48,648 bases of DNA from Oscillospiraceae bacterium (GCA_015063695.1 SVTQ01000015.1:1-48648), one strand, 5' to 3'; shown: positions 24,588-33,667, counted from the stretch's first letter. Notes: generated by a model from the sequence alone, not told the origin. Numbers and translations are program-made.

Positions 24588-24609
24588 CACACTGGATCGG
24601 TAATATCAA
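24581..24609 (-). promoter_or_regulatory. Internal promoter of the gene at 23371-24537
   Basis: Minus strand TTGATA (24604-24609), 17 bases, TAAAAT (24581-24586); each box is one base off consensus. It lets the last gene of the surface cluster be expressed separately. Confidence 0.75.
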
Positions 24610-24619
24610 TAGTTTTTGG

Positions 24620-25462
24620 TCATTCAGAGAAGGTTGCATTCCAGGTTATGTCAACTGCAGGGTATTTGCCGCGTTTGTTGGGGATAGCTGAAACGTTAAT
24701 TCTGAGCTCATCGCCTTCTTCAACTTCAACCTCGATGAAAGGCTTACCTTCAGCATCGACCTTTTCCTCGTCCATTGCAAACTGGATAACTTCGCTTTCG
24801 TTTCTTACTCTGTCAACGGTCATACCTGCTTCAACACTTGAAGTCATGTAGAAACGGATGGTACCTGCCTGCGCCGCAAGGTAAACGTAGTTGTAGCCCT
24901 GAGTTGTTCCCTCGGGAATGCTTACCGTTACGTCGCCGTCGAGAGCTTCAACCTTTACGGGAGCGTCAAAGCTTCCGGGAACGGAAGAAAGCTCGATCTT
25001 AAAGGACTTTGCCGCGCTGCCGTTATTTCCTATCTGGAAAAGAACAGCCTCACTTGCAAGAGCTTCGGGAACCTTGAAGGTTACAACGCCATTTTCAGCG
25101 TTATAGGTAGTGCCGTCACAGATAACGTAAGCATCTGCGTCGTTAATTGTGAACACCTTTCCGCCGACGCGGTAGACAGCGTAAAACGCAGAACCGCCTG
25201 CGGGAATTTCCATTGTTGTTGCCGCCATATCAACGGGGGTCAGAAGGTAGGGATCGCTTTCGGTTCCCTGTCCGAATATCTCCTGCTCGAAGGTTTCGGC
25301 TTCTTCTGTCGTATCTTCTTCGCCAGTTACTTCTTCGAGGTTGGTTTCGGTGTCATCAGGTTCTTCGGGAGTTTCCGTCTTACCGCAGGAGGTAAGTGTA
25401 AACAGAAGAACTGAAGCAAGAACAAGAGAGAGAAGAAGTGTTATAAGACTGTTTTTCTTCAT
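24620..25462 (-). CDS. Lipoprotein with tandem beta-sandwich domains
   Basis: 280 residues. Signal peptide with lipobox LTSC (Cys25), then an acidic linker rich in Glu, Thr and Asp (about 30-65). Two beta-rich units follow, of about 100 residues each, starting GTESDPYLLTP and SFDAPVKVE. They resemble the PPC-like sandwich domains abundant in gut Clostridia surface proteins, with no catalytic residues visible. It lies 22 bp after the gene at 25485 and is the last of five closely spaced lipoprotein or membrane genes. Likely an adhesive or structural envelope protein. Confidence 0.78.
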   Translation of the reverse strand: MKKNSLITLLLSLVLASVLLFTLTSCGKTETPEEPDDTETNLEEVTGEEDTTEEAETFEQEIFGQGTESDPYLLTPVDMAATTMEIPAGGSAFYAVYRVGGKVFTINDADAYVICDGTTYNAENGVVTFKVPEALASEAVLFQIGNNGSAAKSFKIELSSVPGSFDAPVKVEALDGDVTVSIPEGTTQGYNYVYLAAQAGTIRFYMTSSVEAGMTVDRVRNESEVIQFAMDEEKVDAEGKPFIEVEVEEGDELRINVSAIPNKRGKYPAVDITWNATFSE

Positions 25463-25484
25463 AGCTTTTTCCTCAACCTACCGA

Positions 25485-25919
25485 TTACTCGGCTGCCTTT
25501 GTGATCTCGAGGGTGTACTCTGTAGCTCCGTCTTCAAGATAGATCTCTTCGTCGGAGAAGGTATAGCCTTCGGGAGCGCTCATTACGGAGAGCTTATGCT
25601 CGCTTGTGATCTCTGCGATAACGAAGGTTGCAACGCCGTCATCGCCTGTTCTTGCGGGGATGCAGGCATCCTTACAGATCTGAACCATAACGCCGGGAAC
25701 AACGTTTCCGTCCTGGTCCTTGACAGTTACCTTGAATTCGGCAGGAGCTTCTGTTCCTGTATGGTTCTCGGTTTCCTTTTCAGTGTCCTTTGTGTCCTGA
25801 ACGTCCTGTGTCTCGGGGTCCTTTGTTTCGTCACCGTTTCCGTCCTTTGCACATGCAAAGAGAGAGAATACCATTGTGAGAGCAAGAACAAGTACAAGAA
25901 TTCTCATAATATTTTTCAT
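25485..25919 (-). CDS. Small lipoprotein with SpaA/Cna-B-like domain
   Basis: 144 residues. Signal peptide with lipobox FACAK (Cys23), a linker of Asp, Thr and Glu (about 27-60), then one prealbumin-like domain (about 62-144). The domain begins FKVTVKDQDGNVVPGVMVQI and includes APEGYTF, typical of the SpaA/Cna-B fold that makes rod-like surface modules. The same fold opens the mature parts of the proteins at 25942, 26813 and 28145. It is spaced 22 bp from both neighbours. Probably a binding or structural partner of the redoxin lipoproteins. Confidence 0.8.
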   Translation of the reverse strand: MKNIMRILVLVLALTMVFSLFACAKDGNGDETKDPETQDVQDTKDTEKETENHTGTEAPAEFKVTVKDQDGNVVPGVMVQICKDACIPARTGDDGVATFVIAEITSEHKLSVMSAPEGYTFSDEEIYLEDGATEYTLEITKAAE

Positions 25920-25941
25920 GGTGATATCCTTTCTTTATATA

Positions 25942-26805
25942 TTAATTTTCAATATCACTTAAACTACGGATTATTTTCTGTGTGTAATCGTCGGAAGTAA
26001 AATAAGCGAAGAGCTTTTCAAAAGTTTCGGCTTCGGGAATTGCGCCCTTTTCTACGAAGGCTATCATACCGTAGCGGTCAACGACCACCGTGGTAGGGTA
26101 TGCCGTAAGCTCAAAAGCGGCGGCAAATTCCTCGCCGCACTTTGCCATGGGGAAGGTAAGTGCGTTATCCTTTGCAAAGTCTGCAACCTCGCTCTCTGTT
26201 CCGTCATAAGGGTTGAGAGCAAGAAGCTCTATTTTGTCGGAATACTTTTCATAAGCCGCTTGCATGTGAGGGAACTCGCTTCTGCAGGGGCCGCAGTTAA
26301 GAAACCAGAAGTTGAGAACGACTGCTTTCTTTTCTTCAAGAAGGCTTGATATCCTGTACTCCTTGCCGTCAACGGTCACGGCAAAATCGCGGATAATACT
26401 TCCCCGCTTGAAGACTGCTTCATCAATGCCGCCGTCTTTTATAACAGCCTTCAGAGCAATATTCGTATCCCCTGCTGAAACTGTATAGGGTTCTTCTGCG
26501 GCGTAGCCTTCGGGCGCGTCCTTGAAGGAAAGAAAGTATTCCGCCGCGGGTGCCGTGAAGGTCGCTTTTCCTTCCTTGTCGGTTTCTCCCGCCCATACAA
26601 GGTCTGTTTTTTCTTTGTCGCCGTGTACGTACAGCATAAGCTTTCCGAAGGGCATACCGCCTTCCGTCATAACGGTTACGCTGTACTCAACAGGCTCTGC
26701 ATTCACAGGCTTTTTGTCACAGCCTGCAAATGAAAGCAGGAGTAGAACTGTCAGTACCAAAAGTACGGCACCGAGCATTCTCTTTAAATTATTCTTTTTA
26801 AACAT
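25942..26805 (-). CDS. TlpA-like thioredoxin lipoprotein with SpaA-like domain
   Basis: 287 residues. Signal peptide with lipobox FAGC (Cys29). Residues 37-115 are a SpaA/Cna-B-like domain (APEGYAAEEPYTV near its end). Residues about 135-280 are a TlpA/ResA-type thioredoxin domain with active site NFWFLNCGPCRSEFP and cis-proline loop TAYPTTVVVD. Such proteins reduce or exchange disulfides outside the membrane, or mature cytochromes; no cytochrome genes are seen here. The gene starts 7 bp after the stop of the lipoprotein gene upstream, so the two are tightly coupled. Confidence 0.9.
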   Translation of the reverse strand: MFKKNNLKRMLGAVLLVLTVLLLLSFAGCDKKPVNAEPVEYSVTVMTEGGMPFGKLMLYVHGDKEKTDLVWAGETDKEGKATFTAPAAEYFLSFKDAPEGYAAEEPYTVSAGDTNIALKAVIKDGGIDEAVFKRGSIIRDFAVTVDGKEYRISSLLEEKKAVVLNFWFLNCGPCRSEFPHMQAAYEKYSDKIELLALNPYDGTESEVADFAKDNALTFPMAKCGEEFAAAFELTAYPTTVVVDRYGMIAFVEKGAIPEAETFEKLFAYFTSDDYTQKIIRSLSDIEN

Positions 26806-26812
26806 AATTCAG

Positions 26813-28051
26813 TTAACCTTCGAGATAGCAGCACATGAGGAGCCATGCTATATCGGGATTGATGGTTGAAATGTTTACGTTGTTTTCGTCCTTGAAGATG
26901 TAGCCTGCGGACTCAACATCCCACCAGCCAACGTATTCGCCTCTCTGCTGAATGATGTGCTTAAGATCTTCAGTGAGGGGATAAACACCTTCCTTTTCGT
27001 CTACGTAATCAATATATTCAAGCAGACATTCGGAATAGCTAACCTTCTCTTCAAGAGTGCCGTCTTCCTTGAAGAAATATCTCGATACGCCTGAACGGTC
27101 AAGTATCGTCTTAAAGCATGCGATATAATCGCAATCCTCTGCAAGACGGACGAGAACGAGGGGGCCGTCTGCACTGTCAAGGTGATAGAAGCCGTCCTTT
27201 TCGTTCATAACGAACTTATACGCGTCTGTTGCCGCGGTAAGATCAAATTCACCTATCTTATAGCCTTCGGGAAGAACGTATTCCTTAAGCTCGACCGTCT
27301 TTTTATAGATAGTCCAGGGCTCGTCTTCGATGGTCTTGAGTGCATCGCCGATGCGTTCAATAACAACGACACAGCTTTCGCTCTCTGCCTTATCAAGACC
27401 GAGAACGAATACGGAGGTTCCGCCGCCGCCTGTACCTATCATGCTTGCGCTGATAGAAATCGTGAAGGCTCCGTCAACCGTTTCGGAAAGATTGTTTTCC
27501 TGAACAAAGTGGGGTGCGCCGTAGTAACCGATGGAAGCATCGCCTTCGATAACGGAGAACTTATAGTTACCTGCCGTCTTGGGGGTATAGAGAAGATAGC
27601 TTCTCTCGCCTTCAAGCTCTACGTAGGTACAGCCTTCACTGATGGCGTAAGCATCATGCTCCTCGCCCTTTGCGGTGAGAGCCTCAGCTTCGCCCGTTAC
27701 TTTTTTTGCCATAATGACCTCGAGCTCAGGCTCCTTTGCGGAAACCGTCAGCTCTTCATTATAATGATATGCGGCTTCGGAGTCTGTAAAAGCAAGTTTA
27801 ACACCGTATTCACCTGCAGGAAGAGTAATTAACGCTTCCCCGCTCTCGTTGCACGCCTGCATACCTGCCTTTTCGCCGTTCTTCATAAGCTGAACGACGA
27901 TGCCGCTTCCGTAAGGTGTGCCCATTGCATCCTTAACTGTAATTTTATACTCCTTACTACCTCCTGCGCAGGAGGTCAGCACCGTGACTGCACACATGAT
28001 CACACAGATCATAAGCGCAAAGAGTCTTAACTTTTTATTTTTCATTTTCAC
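26813..28051 (-). CDS. Lipoprotein with SpaA-like, beta-sandwich and YH-GP/WxxxCxY modules
   Basis: 412 residues. Signal peptide with lipobox LTSC (Cys28). Residues 34-115 are a SpaA/Cna-B-like domain, 120-235 a PPC-like sandwich (GEEHDAYAISEG). Residues 286-412 are the shared module that opens DGFYHLDSADGP, has YPLTEDL in the middle and ends WLLMCCYLEG at the very C-terminus. The same module occurs once in the protein at 23371-24537 and twice in that at 28145-31165. No catalytic family is recognised. A second Met two codons in is also a possible start. Confidence 0.8.
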   Translation of the reverse strand: MKMKNKKLRLFALMICVIMCAVTVLTSCAGGSKEYKITVKDAMGTPYGSGIVVQLMKNGEKAGMQACNESGEALITLPAGEYGVKLAFTDSEAAYHYNEELTVSAKEPELEVIMAKKVTGEAEALTAKGEEHDAYAISEGCTYVELEGERSYLLYTPKTAGNYKFSVIEGDASIGYYGAPHFVQENNLSETVDGAFTISISASMIGTGGGGTSVFVLGLDKAESESCVVVIERIGDALKTIEDEPWTIYKKTVELKEYVLPEGYKIGEFDLTAATDAYKFVMNEKDGFYHLDSADGPLVLVRLAEDCDYIACFKTILDRSGVSRYFFKEDGTLEEKVSYSECLLEYIDYVDEKEGVYPLTEDLKHIIQQRGEYVGWWDVESAGYIFKDENNVNISTINPDIAWLLMCCYLEG

Positions 28052-28082
28052 AACCTACCTTCCGATTTGAAATGATCTGCAC

Positions 28083-28116
28083 CGCTCCGCGCGAAGCCTT
28101 GGCTTCGCACGGAGAC
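28083..28116. other. Strong GC hairpin between surface-protein genes
   Basis: Positions 28085-28098 and 28101-28114 form a 14 bp stem with one mismatch and a two-base loop (core GCGAAGCC). No T-run follows on either strand. It may mark an mRNA processing or stabilisation point that sets different levels for the genes on each side. Confidence 0.6.
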
Positions 28117-28144
28117 GGACTTTCCTGTACTATTATACCGAAAA

Positions 28145-31100
28145 TCAGTTGTTGGGACCGATCTGGTCGTAGTAGAAGCAGATCTTCAGCCAGGAATTTT
28201 CAACGTCTTCAAAGGTGTACTTGCTCATAAACTTCTGAAGGATCTCTGCAAGCTTTTCGTCAACGGGTACGCATCCGTCCTTTTCGGTGAGAGACTTATC
28301 TATCATAGGCAGATAAGCCTTGATAGCTTCAGTATAGTCTTCGCCCGTACCGTGGTAACGGCCTGCAAATATGTCTTCAAGCTGATAGTTTTCAGCATTC
28401 AGGTCGTACTCGTCGCCCCAGAGCTTCTTGAGATATTCGTTGGTCTTTTCTACGTCGTTATCATTCTGTCTGAGGTATGCGAGAATTTCGCCGTCTGTTT
28501 CAGACTTACTGAAGTCAAAGCCGCCCATTTCGATCATTTCTACGATGGACTGGCTGAATATAGCCGTTACACTTGTGAAGTCAGCGTAAATGATGCTGCC
28601 GTGGTCTTTATCGTGATAGTATCCGTCAGCACCGAGAACGGGAGTGATACCGCCTGTGATGATATCGTACATAGCATCGCCCGTTGCGTTTGTATCATAG
28701 GTGAAGTAACCGGGAGCTGCTGCACGGAAGAGGTCGATGGACTCACCCAGATATTCAACGTCGTAGTAGATAGTACCTGTCTGGTAAACGTCCCAGTAAG
28801 CCATATTGATGTAGTAGGGAGTACCTGCTTCCATGTAGTAAACAACGGAGCAGTTGATAAGGTCGGTGTGCATTCTCTCGCTATGCTCGTAGGTATAGAT
28901 ATTCTCACCTGCAGCATTGAAGATCCATGCTTCTATACCGTCCTGATAATCACTCTTGGAGGTGAAACGGTATACGCCGGTCTTTTCGGGAATAAATTCA
29001 CTCATGAGACCGCGGGGAATGATAGCTCTGTCATAATAGAAATGGTTGGACTCAACGTCCTTGCCTTCTACCGTTGTGAATGCACAGAAGGGTGCAAGGC
29101 CCTTGATGGGGTCCTGAAGATGTGTACCGTTCGGTCCGTAAACCTCATAGTACTTACAGATCTTCATCCATTCGTTCTCTTCACCGAAGCCTGCAACCTC
29201 GCCTACCTGTTTCAGCATTTCAGCGAGCTCCTTGGTTACGGTGCAGACACCCTGAATTGTGGAGTTGGAGGCATAGGAGAAGTACTTGACCATTCCGAGG
29301 CCGCCTTCTTCAACCTTGTTATAAAGGCTTACACCGTCCTTATCCGCATCGCCTGAGTAAACGATATCCTGAACGGATCTTTCTTCATCAAAGGGAGTGA
29401 AGTTCATAAGGTCAGCAAGAAGGAGGGGGCCGTCTGCAGTGCCTACGTGGTAGTAACCGTCGTTTTCGTTATATACTATCGTTGCATATTCAAAGCCTTC
29501 GTCGGTTTCCTTTGCCGCATATCTGGGAAGATATGTGTCAACGTCGATCTCAGACGCATCAACAACTCTCATGTTGTCAACGTATACGGTATCGTCGCCT
29601 TCTGCGCCGTCACTGTCCTTGAGGAAGCAGAGAGCGATCTCATAAGTGCCGTCTTCTTCGGCAACAACGGGATAGCAGGTCTGCCACTTTTCGGGATCGG
29701 ACGTACCGGAGATCTGGAAGATATCTTCATCATCTACGATAACGTAGAGCACGTCGCAAAGACGCTCTGTGGAGGTGAGGTAGTCAAAGCCGACTGCCTG
29801 GCCCTTCTTGAGCTCAACGTCTGCGTACATGATAGCATAGGAATCGTCAATTCCCTTGTTGGGAGCATACATACAGGACTGACCCAGCTTTTCACCGATG
29901 ATGAAGGGCCAGATGTATTCTGCATTTTCGTCCTCTGTTTCGGGACGGTAGGTAACCTTGATGTCACCCTTATTGATAGTCTTGGCAATGTCTTCGCTTG
30001 AAGGCATTTCAACATTGGGCTTTATCTGTGTTACGAGGTCGCCGATGCCGCCTGCGCAGAGCTTCTGCTCATACTTCTCTGCCGTAAAGTGGTCGAATGC
30101 ACATACCCAGGGACGCTTACTTGTGATAGCGCCTGCTTCAACGAGACAGATAACACCGTAACGGTCAACGAATACGGACGTGGGGTAACCTGTTACGCTG
30201 AAGGTGTTTGACCAGGAGGAAGGACAAGCTGTCAGCTCAAAATCATAATTGTACTGATTTTTAAAGCCCTTTACTACGGCATTGTCTTCGAGGGGGTTGA
30301 GAGCGATTATTTCAACGTTTTCATTATATTCCTTATAAAGCTCGTTCATAAGGGGGAACTCTTCCATACACCATGAGCACGTGGTGTACCAGAAGTTAAG
30401 AACAACAAGCTCCTTTTCCTTAAGGATATCGGAGAGCTTTATTTCCTTATCATCGGGAGTCATAAGAGTGAAGTCGTACATTACGTCACCGAGGCCAAGC
30501 TGTGCTGTGGAGAGGTCCTCGTCGGTAACGAGGGAGGAGGTGAGCACGATATTTGCGTTTGTTCCGTCAAATGCGTAGCTTTCTTCAACCGCATAACCCT
30601 TTGCAACGCTTGCGAGAACGATAGCGTAGCCTTCCTTTTCGGGGAGATTGAAGGTGACCTTACCTTCGCTGTTTGTCTTTGCAAGGTCCTTCATGTCGGC
30701 AAGAGTGTTATCGGCGTAAACGTATACGTCGATCTCGGAAAGAGCCATTCCGCCGATAGTTTCAATGCTTACGGAGTAAGTAACTTTTTCGCCGCCTTCG
30801 TTTGCTTCGCCGCCGAAGCCGCCTTCGCCGCCGAAGAGCTTACCGCCGAATACAGCGGCAAGAGCGCCGAGAACCACCAGAGCCGCAACTATGCAGGCAG
30901 TGATGATAAGGGGCTTCTTACTCTTTTTCTTTTCTTCTTTTTCCTCGGAAGCTTCTGTGTTTTCAGCTTCGTCGGAGCTCTTTTCTTCGGAGCCGGCTTC
31001 TTCTGCCGCTTCCGCCGCTTCTTCTACCTTTTCGGTTGCTTCTGCCGCTTCTGCTGCTTCTTCCTTTGCCGCATCCTTTGCTTCTTCATTTACAGCTTCG

Positions 31101-31165
31101 GCGGAAACTGTTTCTTTTGTTTCCTGTTCAGCTTCGGCTGCAATATTTTTCTTGTTCTTTTTCAT
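28145..31165 (-). CDS. Large membrane-anchored redoxin protein with SpaA-like and WxxxCxY modules
   Basis: 1006 residues. Residues 1-84 are a cytoplasmic Ala/Glu/Lys-rich, probably helical tail, 85-107 a membrane helix. Outside follow a SpaA/Cna-B-like domain (127-212) and a TlpA-like thioredoxin domain (about 225-370) with NFWYTTCSWCMEEFP (Cys263, Cys266) and cis-Pro328. A galactose-binding-like region (about 400-540) comes next. A first shared module (569-680, DGYYHVGTADGP to WMKICKYYEVYG), a sandwich domain (about 690-810) and a second shared module (847-1003, DGYYHDKDHGS to WLKICFYYDQIG) complete it. The combination is unfamiliar to me. It probably acts as an extracytoplasmic thiol oxidoreductase with binding modules; the partner is unknown. 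Confidence 0.85.
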   Translation of the reverse strand: MKKNKKNIAAEAEQETKETVSAEAVNEEAKDAAKEEAAEAAEATEKVEEAAEAAEEAGSEEKSSDEAENTEASEEKEEKKKSKKPLIITACIVAALVVLGALAAVFGGKLFGGEGGFGGEANEGGEKVTYSVSIETIGGMALSEIDVYVYADNTLADMKDLAKTNSEGKVTFNLPEKEGYAIVLASVAKGYAVEESYAFDGTNANIVLTSSLVTDEDLSTAQLGLGDVMYDFTLMTPDDKEIKLSDILKEKELVVLNFWYTTCSWCMEEFPLMNELYKEYNENVEIIALNPLEDNAVVKGFKNQYNYDFELTACPSSWSNTFSVTGYPTSVFVDRYGVICLVEAGAITSKRPWVCAFDHFTAEKYEQKLCAGGIGDLVTQIKPNVEMPSSEDIAKTINKGDIKVTYRPETEDENAEYIWPFIIGEKLGQSCMYAPNKGIDDSYAIMYADVELKKGQAVGFDYLTSTERLCDVLYVIVDDEDIFQISGTSDPEKWQTCYPVVAEEDGTYEIALCFLKDSDGAEGDDTVYVDNMRVVDASEIDVDTYLPRYAAKETDEGFEYATIVYNENDGYYHVGTADGPLLLADLMNFTPFDEERSVQDIVYSGDADKDGVSLYNKVEEGGLGMVKYFSYASNSTIQGVCTVTKELAEMLKQVGEVAGFGEENEWMKICKYYEVYGPNGTHLQDPIKGLAPFCAFTTVEGKDVESNHFYYDRAIIPRGLMSEFIPEKTGVYRFTSKSDYQDGIEAWIFNAAGENIYTYEHSERMHTDLINCSVVYYMEAGTPYYINMAYWDVYQTGTIYYDVEYLGESIDLFRAAAPGYFTYDTNATGDAMYDIITGGITPVLGADGYYHDKDHGSIIYADFTSVTAIFSQSIVEMIEMGGFDFSKSETDGEILAYLRQNDNDVEKTNEYLKKLWGDEYDLNAENYQLEDIFAGRYHGTGEDYTEAIKAYLPMIDKSLTEKDGCVPVDEKLAEILQKFMSKYTFEDVENSWLKICFYYDQIGPNN

Positions 31166-31225
31166 GTCTTCTCCTACATATTTAAGAATAGTTAAAGGCT
31201 ATTTTTGTAGTTAAACGAGTTCTTA

Positions 31226-31483
31226 TCACAACAGCCAAAAGATGAGCGAAACGATAAGAAATGCCGCCGCTATAAATCCTATGACCACGAGCATGGGAAG
31301 AAACATCATTCTCACCGCGCTGAAATAGGTTCTGAGCACGTCCCTCACACGGGGAGCGGGACGGTATGCTGAACGCCCCGGCAGCTGCAGTCTGCCTGCA
31401 CCCGTCACGTTCGACATATCGGCAATAGTTCTGCCGTCGTCAATATACACGACTTTTTCTTTTTTTCGTTTTTTTTCACTCAT
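31226..31483 (-). CDS. Small C-terminally anchored membrane protein
   Basis: 85 residues. A basic start (KKRKKEK) is followed by VYIDDGRTIADMSNVTG and a Pro/Arg-rich stretch, then one hydrophobic helix of about 25 residues up to the C-terminus. The cytoplasmic part would be about 58 residues. I recall similar small proteins in Clostridia only as uncharacterised. It sits between oppF (20 bp gap) and the large redoxin gene (60 bp gap), in the same direction, so it is probably part of the same transcript. Confidence 0.7.
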   Translation of the reverse strand: MSEKKRKKEKVVYIDDGRTIADMSNVTGAGRLQLPGRSAYRPAPRVRDVLRTYFSAVRMMFLPMLVVIGFIAAAFLIVSLIFWLL

Positions 31484-31503
31484 AGAAAGGCCTCTGCTTT
31501 ATA

Positions 31504-32517
31504 TTATTTGTTTTCAAGCAAGTGACAAGCGGCACAGTGTCCGTCGCCGTAGTCCTTATATTCGGGTGTCTTTTCCTTACAGATATCCGTTGCATGAGGA
31601 CAGCGTGTATGGAAACGGCATCCCTTGGGGGGATTTGCGGGGGACGGAATGTCGCCCTTGAGGATAATTCTGTTCATCTTCACGTCGGGATCGGGCTGAG
31701 GAATTGCAGAGAACAGTGCCTGTGTATAGGGGTGAAGAGGATTTGCGAATATCTCTTCCTTTGTTCCGAATTCCACCATGGAGCCGAGGTACATAACGCC
31801 GATCTTATCGGAGATAAACTTTACAACTGACAGGTCATGGGAAATGAACACGTAAGTCAGGTTCATATCCTCCTGAAGCTGTTTGAGAAGGTTGATTATC
31901 TGCGCCTGAATGGAAACGTCGAGAGCCGATACGGGCTCGTCACAGATAACAAGCTTGGGATTTACCGAAAGAGCTCTGGCAATACAAATTCTCTGACGCT
32001 GACCGCCCGAAAATTCATGGGGATATCTCTCGTAGTAGTAATCACGGAGACCGCACTTTGCCATGAGGTCGAGCACGTATGCCTTTTCCTCGCTCTTGGG
32101 AACGATATGATGAACGCTTACGGGCTCGGAGAGGATACCGCCTACGGTACTTCTGGGAGGAAGTGACGAATAGGGGTCCTGGAAGATTATCTGCATCTTC
32201 TTTCGGATCTCTCTCATTTCAGCGGATTTATAATCGGTAATATCCTTACCTTCGAATATAATTCTGCCGCTTGTGGGCTGATGGAGCTTGAGGATAGCTC
32301 GTCCGAGAGTGGTCTTACCGCATCCGGATTCACCTACGATACCGAGAGTTTCGCCTGCCTTCAGCTTGAAGGAAACGTCGTCAACGGCAACCAGCTCCTG
32401 TGTCACCTTACCTGTAAAGGTCTTCTTTATGGGGAAGCATTTTCTGAGGTTTCTTACCTCAAGTATTGCCTCGGGGTCATAGTCTTCGACTGTGTTTACG
32501 ATCTTTTCATCAGCCAT
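31504..32517 (-). CDS. oppF: Oligopeptide/dipeptide ABC transporter ATPase, OppF type
   Basis: 337 residues. Walker A GESGCGKT, signature SGGQRQR, Walker B LVICDEP and switch SHDLSVV are complete. The C-terminal extension has the spaced cysteines (CRFHTRCP, then two more) that bind an iron-sulfur cluster in known OppF/DppF proteins. It pairs with OppD to power peptide import. The start overlaps the end of oppD by 8 bases. Confidence 0.95.
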   Translation of the reverse strand: MADEKIVNTVEDYDPEAILEVRNLRKCFPIKKTFTGKVTQELVAVDDVSFKLKAGETLGIVGESGCGKTTLGRAILKLHQPTSGRIIFEGKDITDYKSAEMREIRKKMQIIFQDPYSSLPPRSTVGGILSEPVSVHHIVPKSEEKAYVLDLMAKCGLRDYYYERYPHEFSGGQRQRICIARALSVNPKLVICDEPVSALDVSIQAQIINLLKQLQEDMNLTYVFISHDLSVVKFISDKIGVMYLGSMVEFGTKEEIFANPLHPYTQALFSAIPQPDPDVKMNRIILKGDIPSPANPPKGCRFHTRCPHATDICKEKTPEYKDYGDGHCAACHLLENK

Positions 32518-33661
32518 TGTTCGTATCCCCCTCTCCGTAAAGGTGACATGCTACAAAGTGAGTGGGGCTGACCTGAACCATACAGGGGTAGTCGCCCGAG
32601 CATTTTTCGATACACCTTGAGCATCTTTCTTTAAAGTAACAGTAGTTCGGCATATTGACGGGGTTAGGTACGTTACCGGGGATATTGAAGAGAGTGTCAC
32701 TGTCGGAATTCAGAGTAGGCTTTGACTTCTGAAGACCGATGGTGTAGGGGTGTCTGGGATCGTGGAAGATCTCCTGCACGGTTCCCTGCTCTATTACCTT
32801 GCCTGCGTACATAACTACTACGTAGTCAGCCATTTCCGCTATAACGCCCAGGTCATGGGTGATAAGCATGATGGAGCCGTCAATTTTTGTTTTAAGATCA
32901 CGAAGCAGGTCGAGTATCTGTGCCTGGATGGTAACGTCAAGAGCTGTTGTGGGCTCGTCCGCGATAATGAGACGGGGACTGCTTGCAAGAGCCATTGATA
33001 TCATTACTCTCTGGCGCATACCGCCCGAAAGCTCGTGAGGGAATGCGTTGTATACACGCTCGGGCATCGCGATACCTACGAGGTTGAGCATTTCGATGGA
33101 CTTTTCCTTCGCCTGCTCCTTTGTTGCCTCGGGGTTATGGATGAAGGTGACCTCATCAAGCTGCTGACCGATGGTGAATACGGGGTTAAGGGAGGTCATG
33201 GGCTCCTGGAAGATCATGGCGATCTGGTCGCCGCGTATCTTATGTATATCGCCCATGGGCATCTTTGCTATATCAAAGACCTTTTCCTCGCCGTTTTTCT
33301 TTGCATTGAAGCGGATCTCGCCTGAGTATATCTGACCTGTGGGACCCTGAAGAAGTCTCATAACGGACATACTTGTTACGGACTTACCGCAACCGGATTC
33401 GCCTACAACGCCGACAGTTGAGTTCTTGGGAATATTGAAGGATACTCCGTTAACTGCCTTAACAACACCCTGCTCCGTGAAGAAGTAGGTGTGAAGCTCA
33501 TCAATTTCAAGGATATTTTCGGGGTCCTTCATCTGTGTCAGATATTCGGACTCCTCGCATTTACGGTACTTCTCTGCCTCGAGGCGCTTCATCACCTTGG
33601 CATTTTCCTTGGCGATGGCGCGGACCTCTCTGCCCGAAAGGTAATTCTTATTCTTAGCCAT
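32510..33661 (-). CDS. oppD: Oligopeptide/dipeptide ABC transporter ATPase, OppD type
   Basis: 383 residues. Walker A GESGCGKS, signature LSGGMRQR, Walker B IADEP, switch THDLGV. A charged, probably helical N-terminal extension of about 48 residues ([17 protein letters not shown]) is longer than usual. The C-terminal cysteine cluster ([10 protein letters not shown], then CSGDYPC) is present. Partner of OppF. It starts 6 bp after oppC. Confidence 0.95.
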   Translation of the reverse strand: MAKNKNYLSGREVRAIAKENAKVMKRLEAEKYRKCEESEYLTQMKDPENILEIDELHTYFFTEQGVVKAVNGVSFNIPKNSTVGVVGESGCGKSVTSMSVMRLLQGPTGQIYSGEIRFNAKKNGEEKVFDIAKMPMGDIHKIRGDQIAMIFQEPMTSLNPVFTIGQQLDEVTFIHNPEATKEQAKEKSIEMLNLVGIAMPERVYNAFPHELSGGMRQRVMISMALASSPRLIIADEPTTALDVTIQAQILDLLRDLKTKIDGSIMLITHDLGVIAEMADYVVVMYAGKVIEQGTVQEIFHDPRHPYTIGLQKSKPTLNSDSDTLFNIPGNVPNPVNMPNYCYFKERCSRCIEKCSGDYPCMVQVSPTHFVACHLYGEGDTNNG

Positions 33662-33667
33662 TACAAA

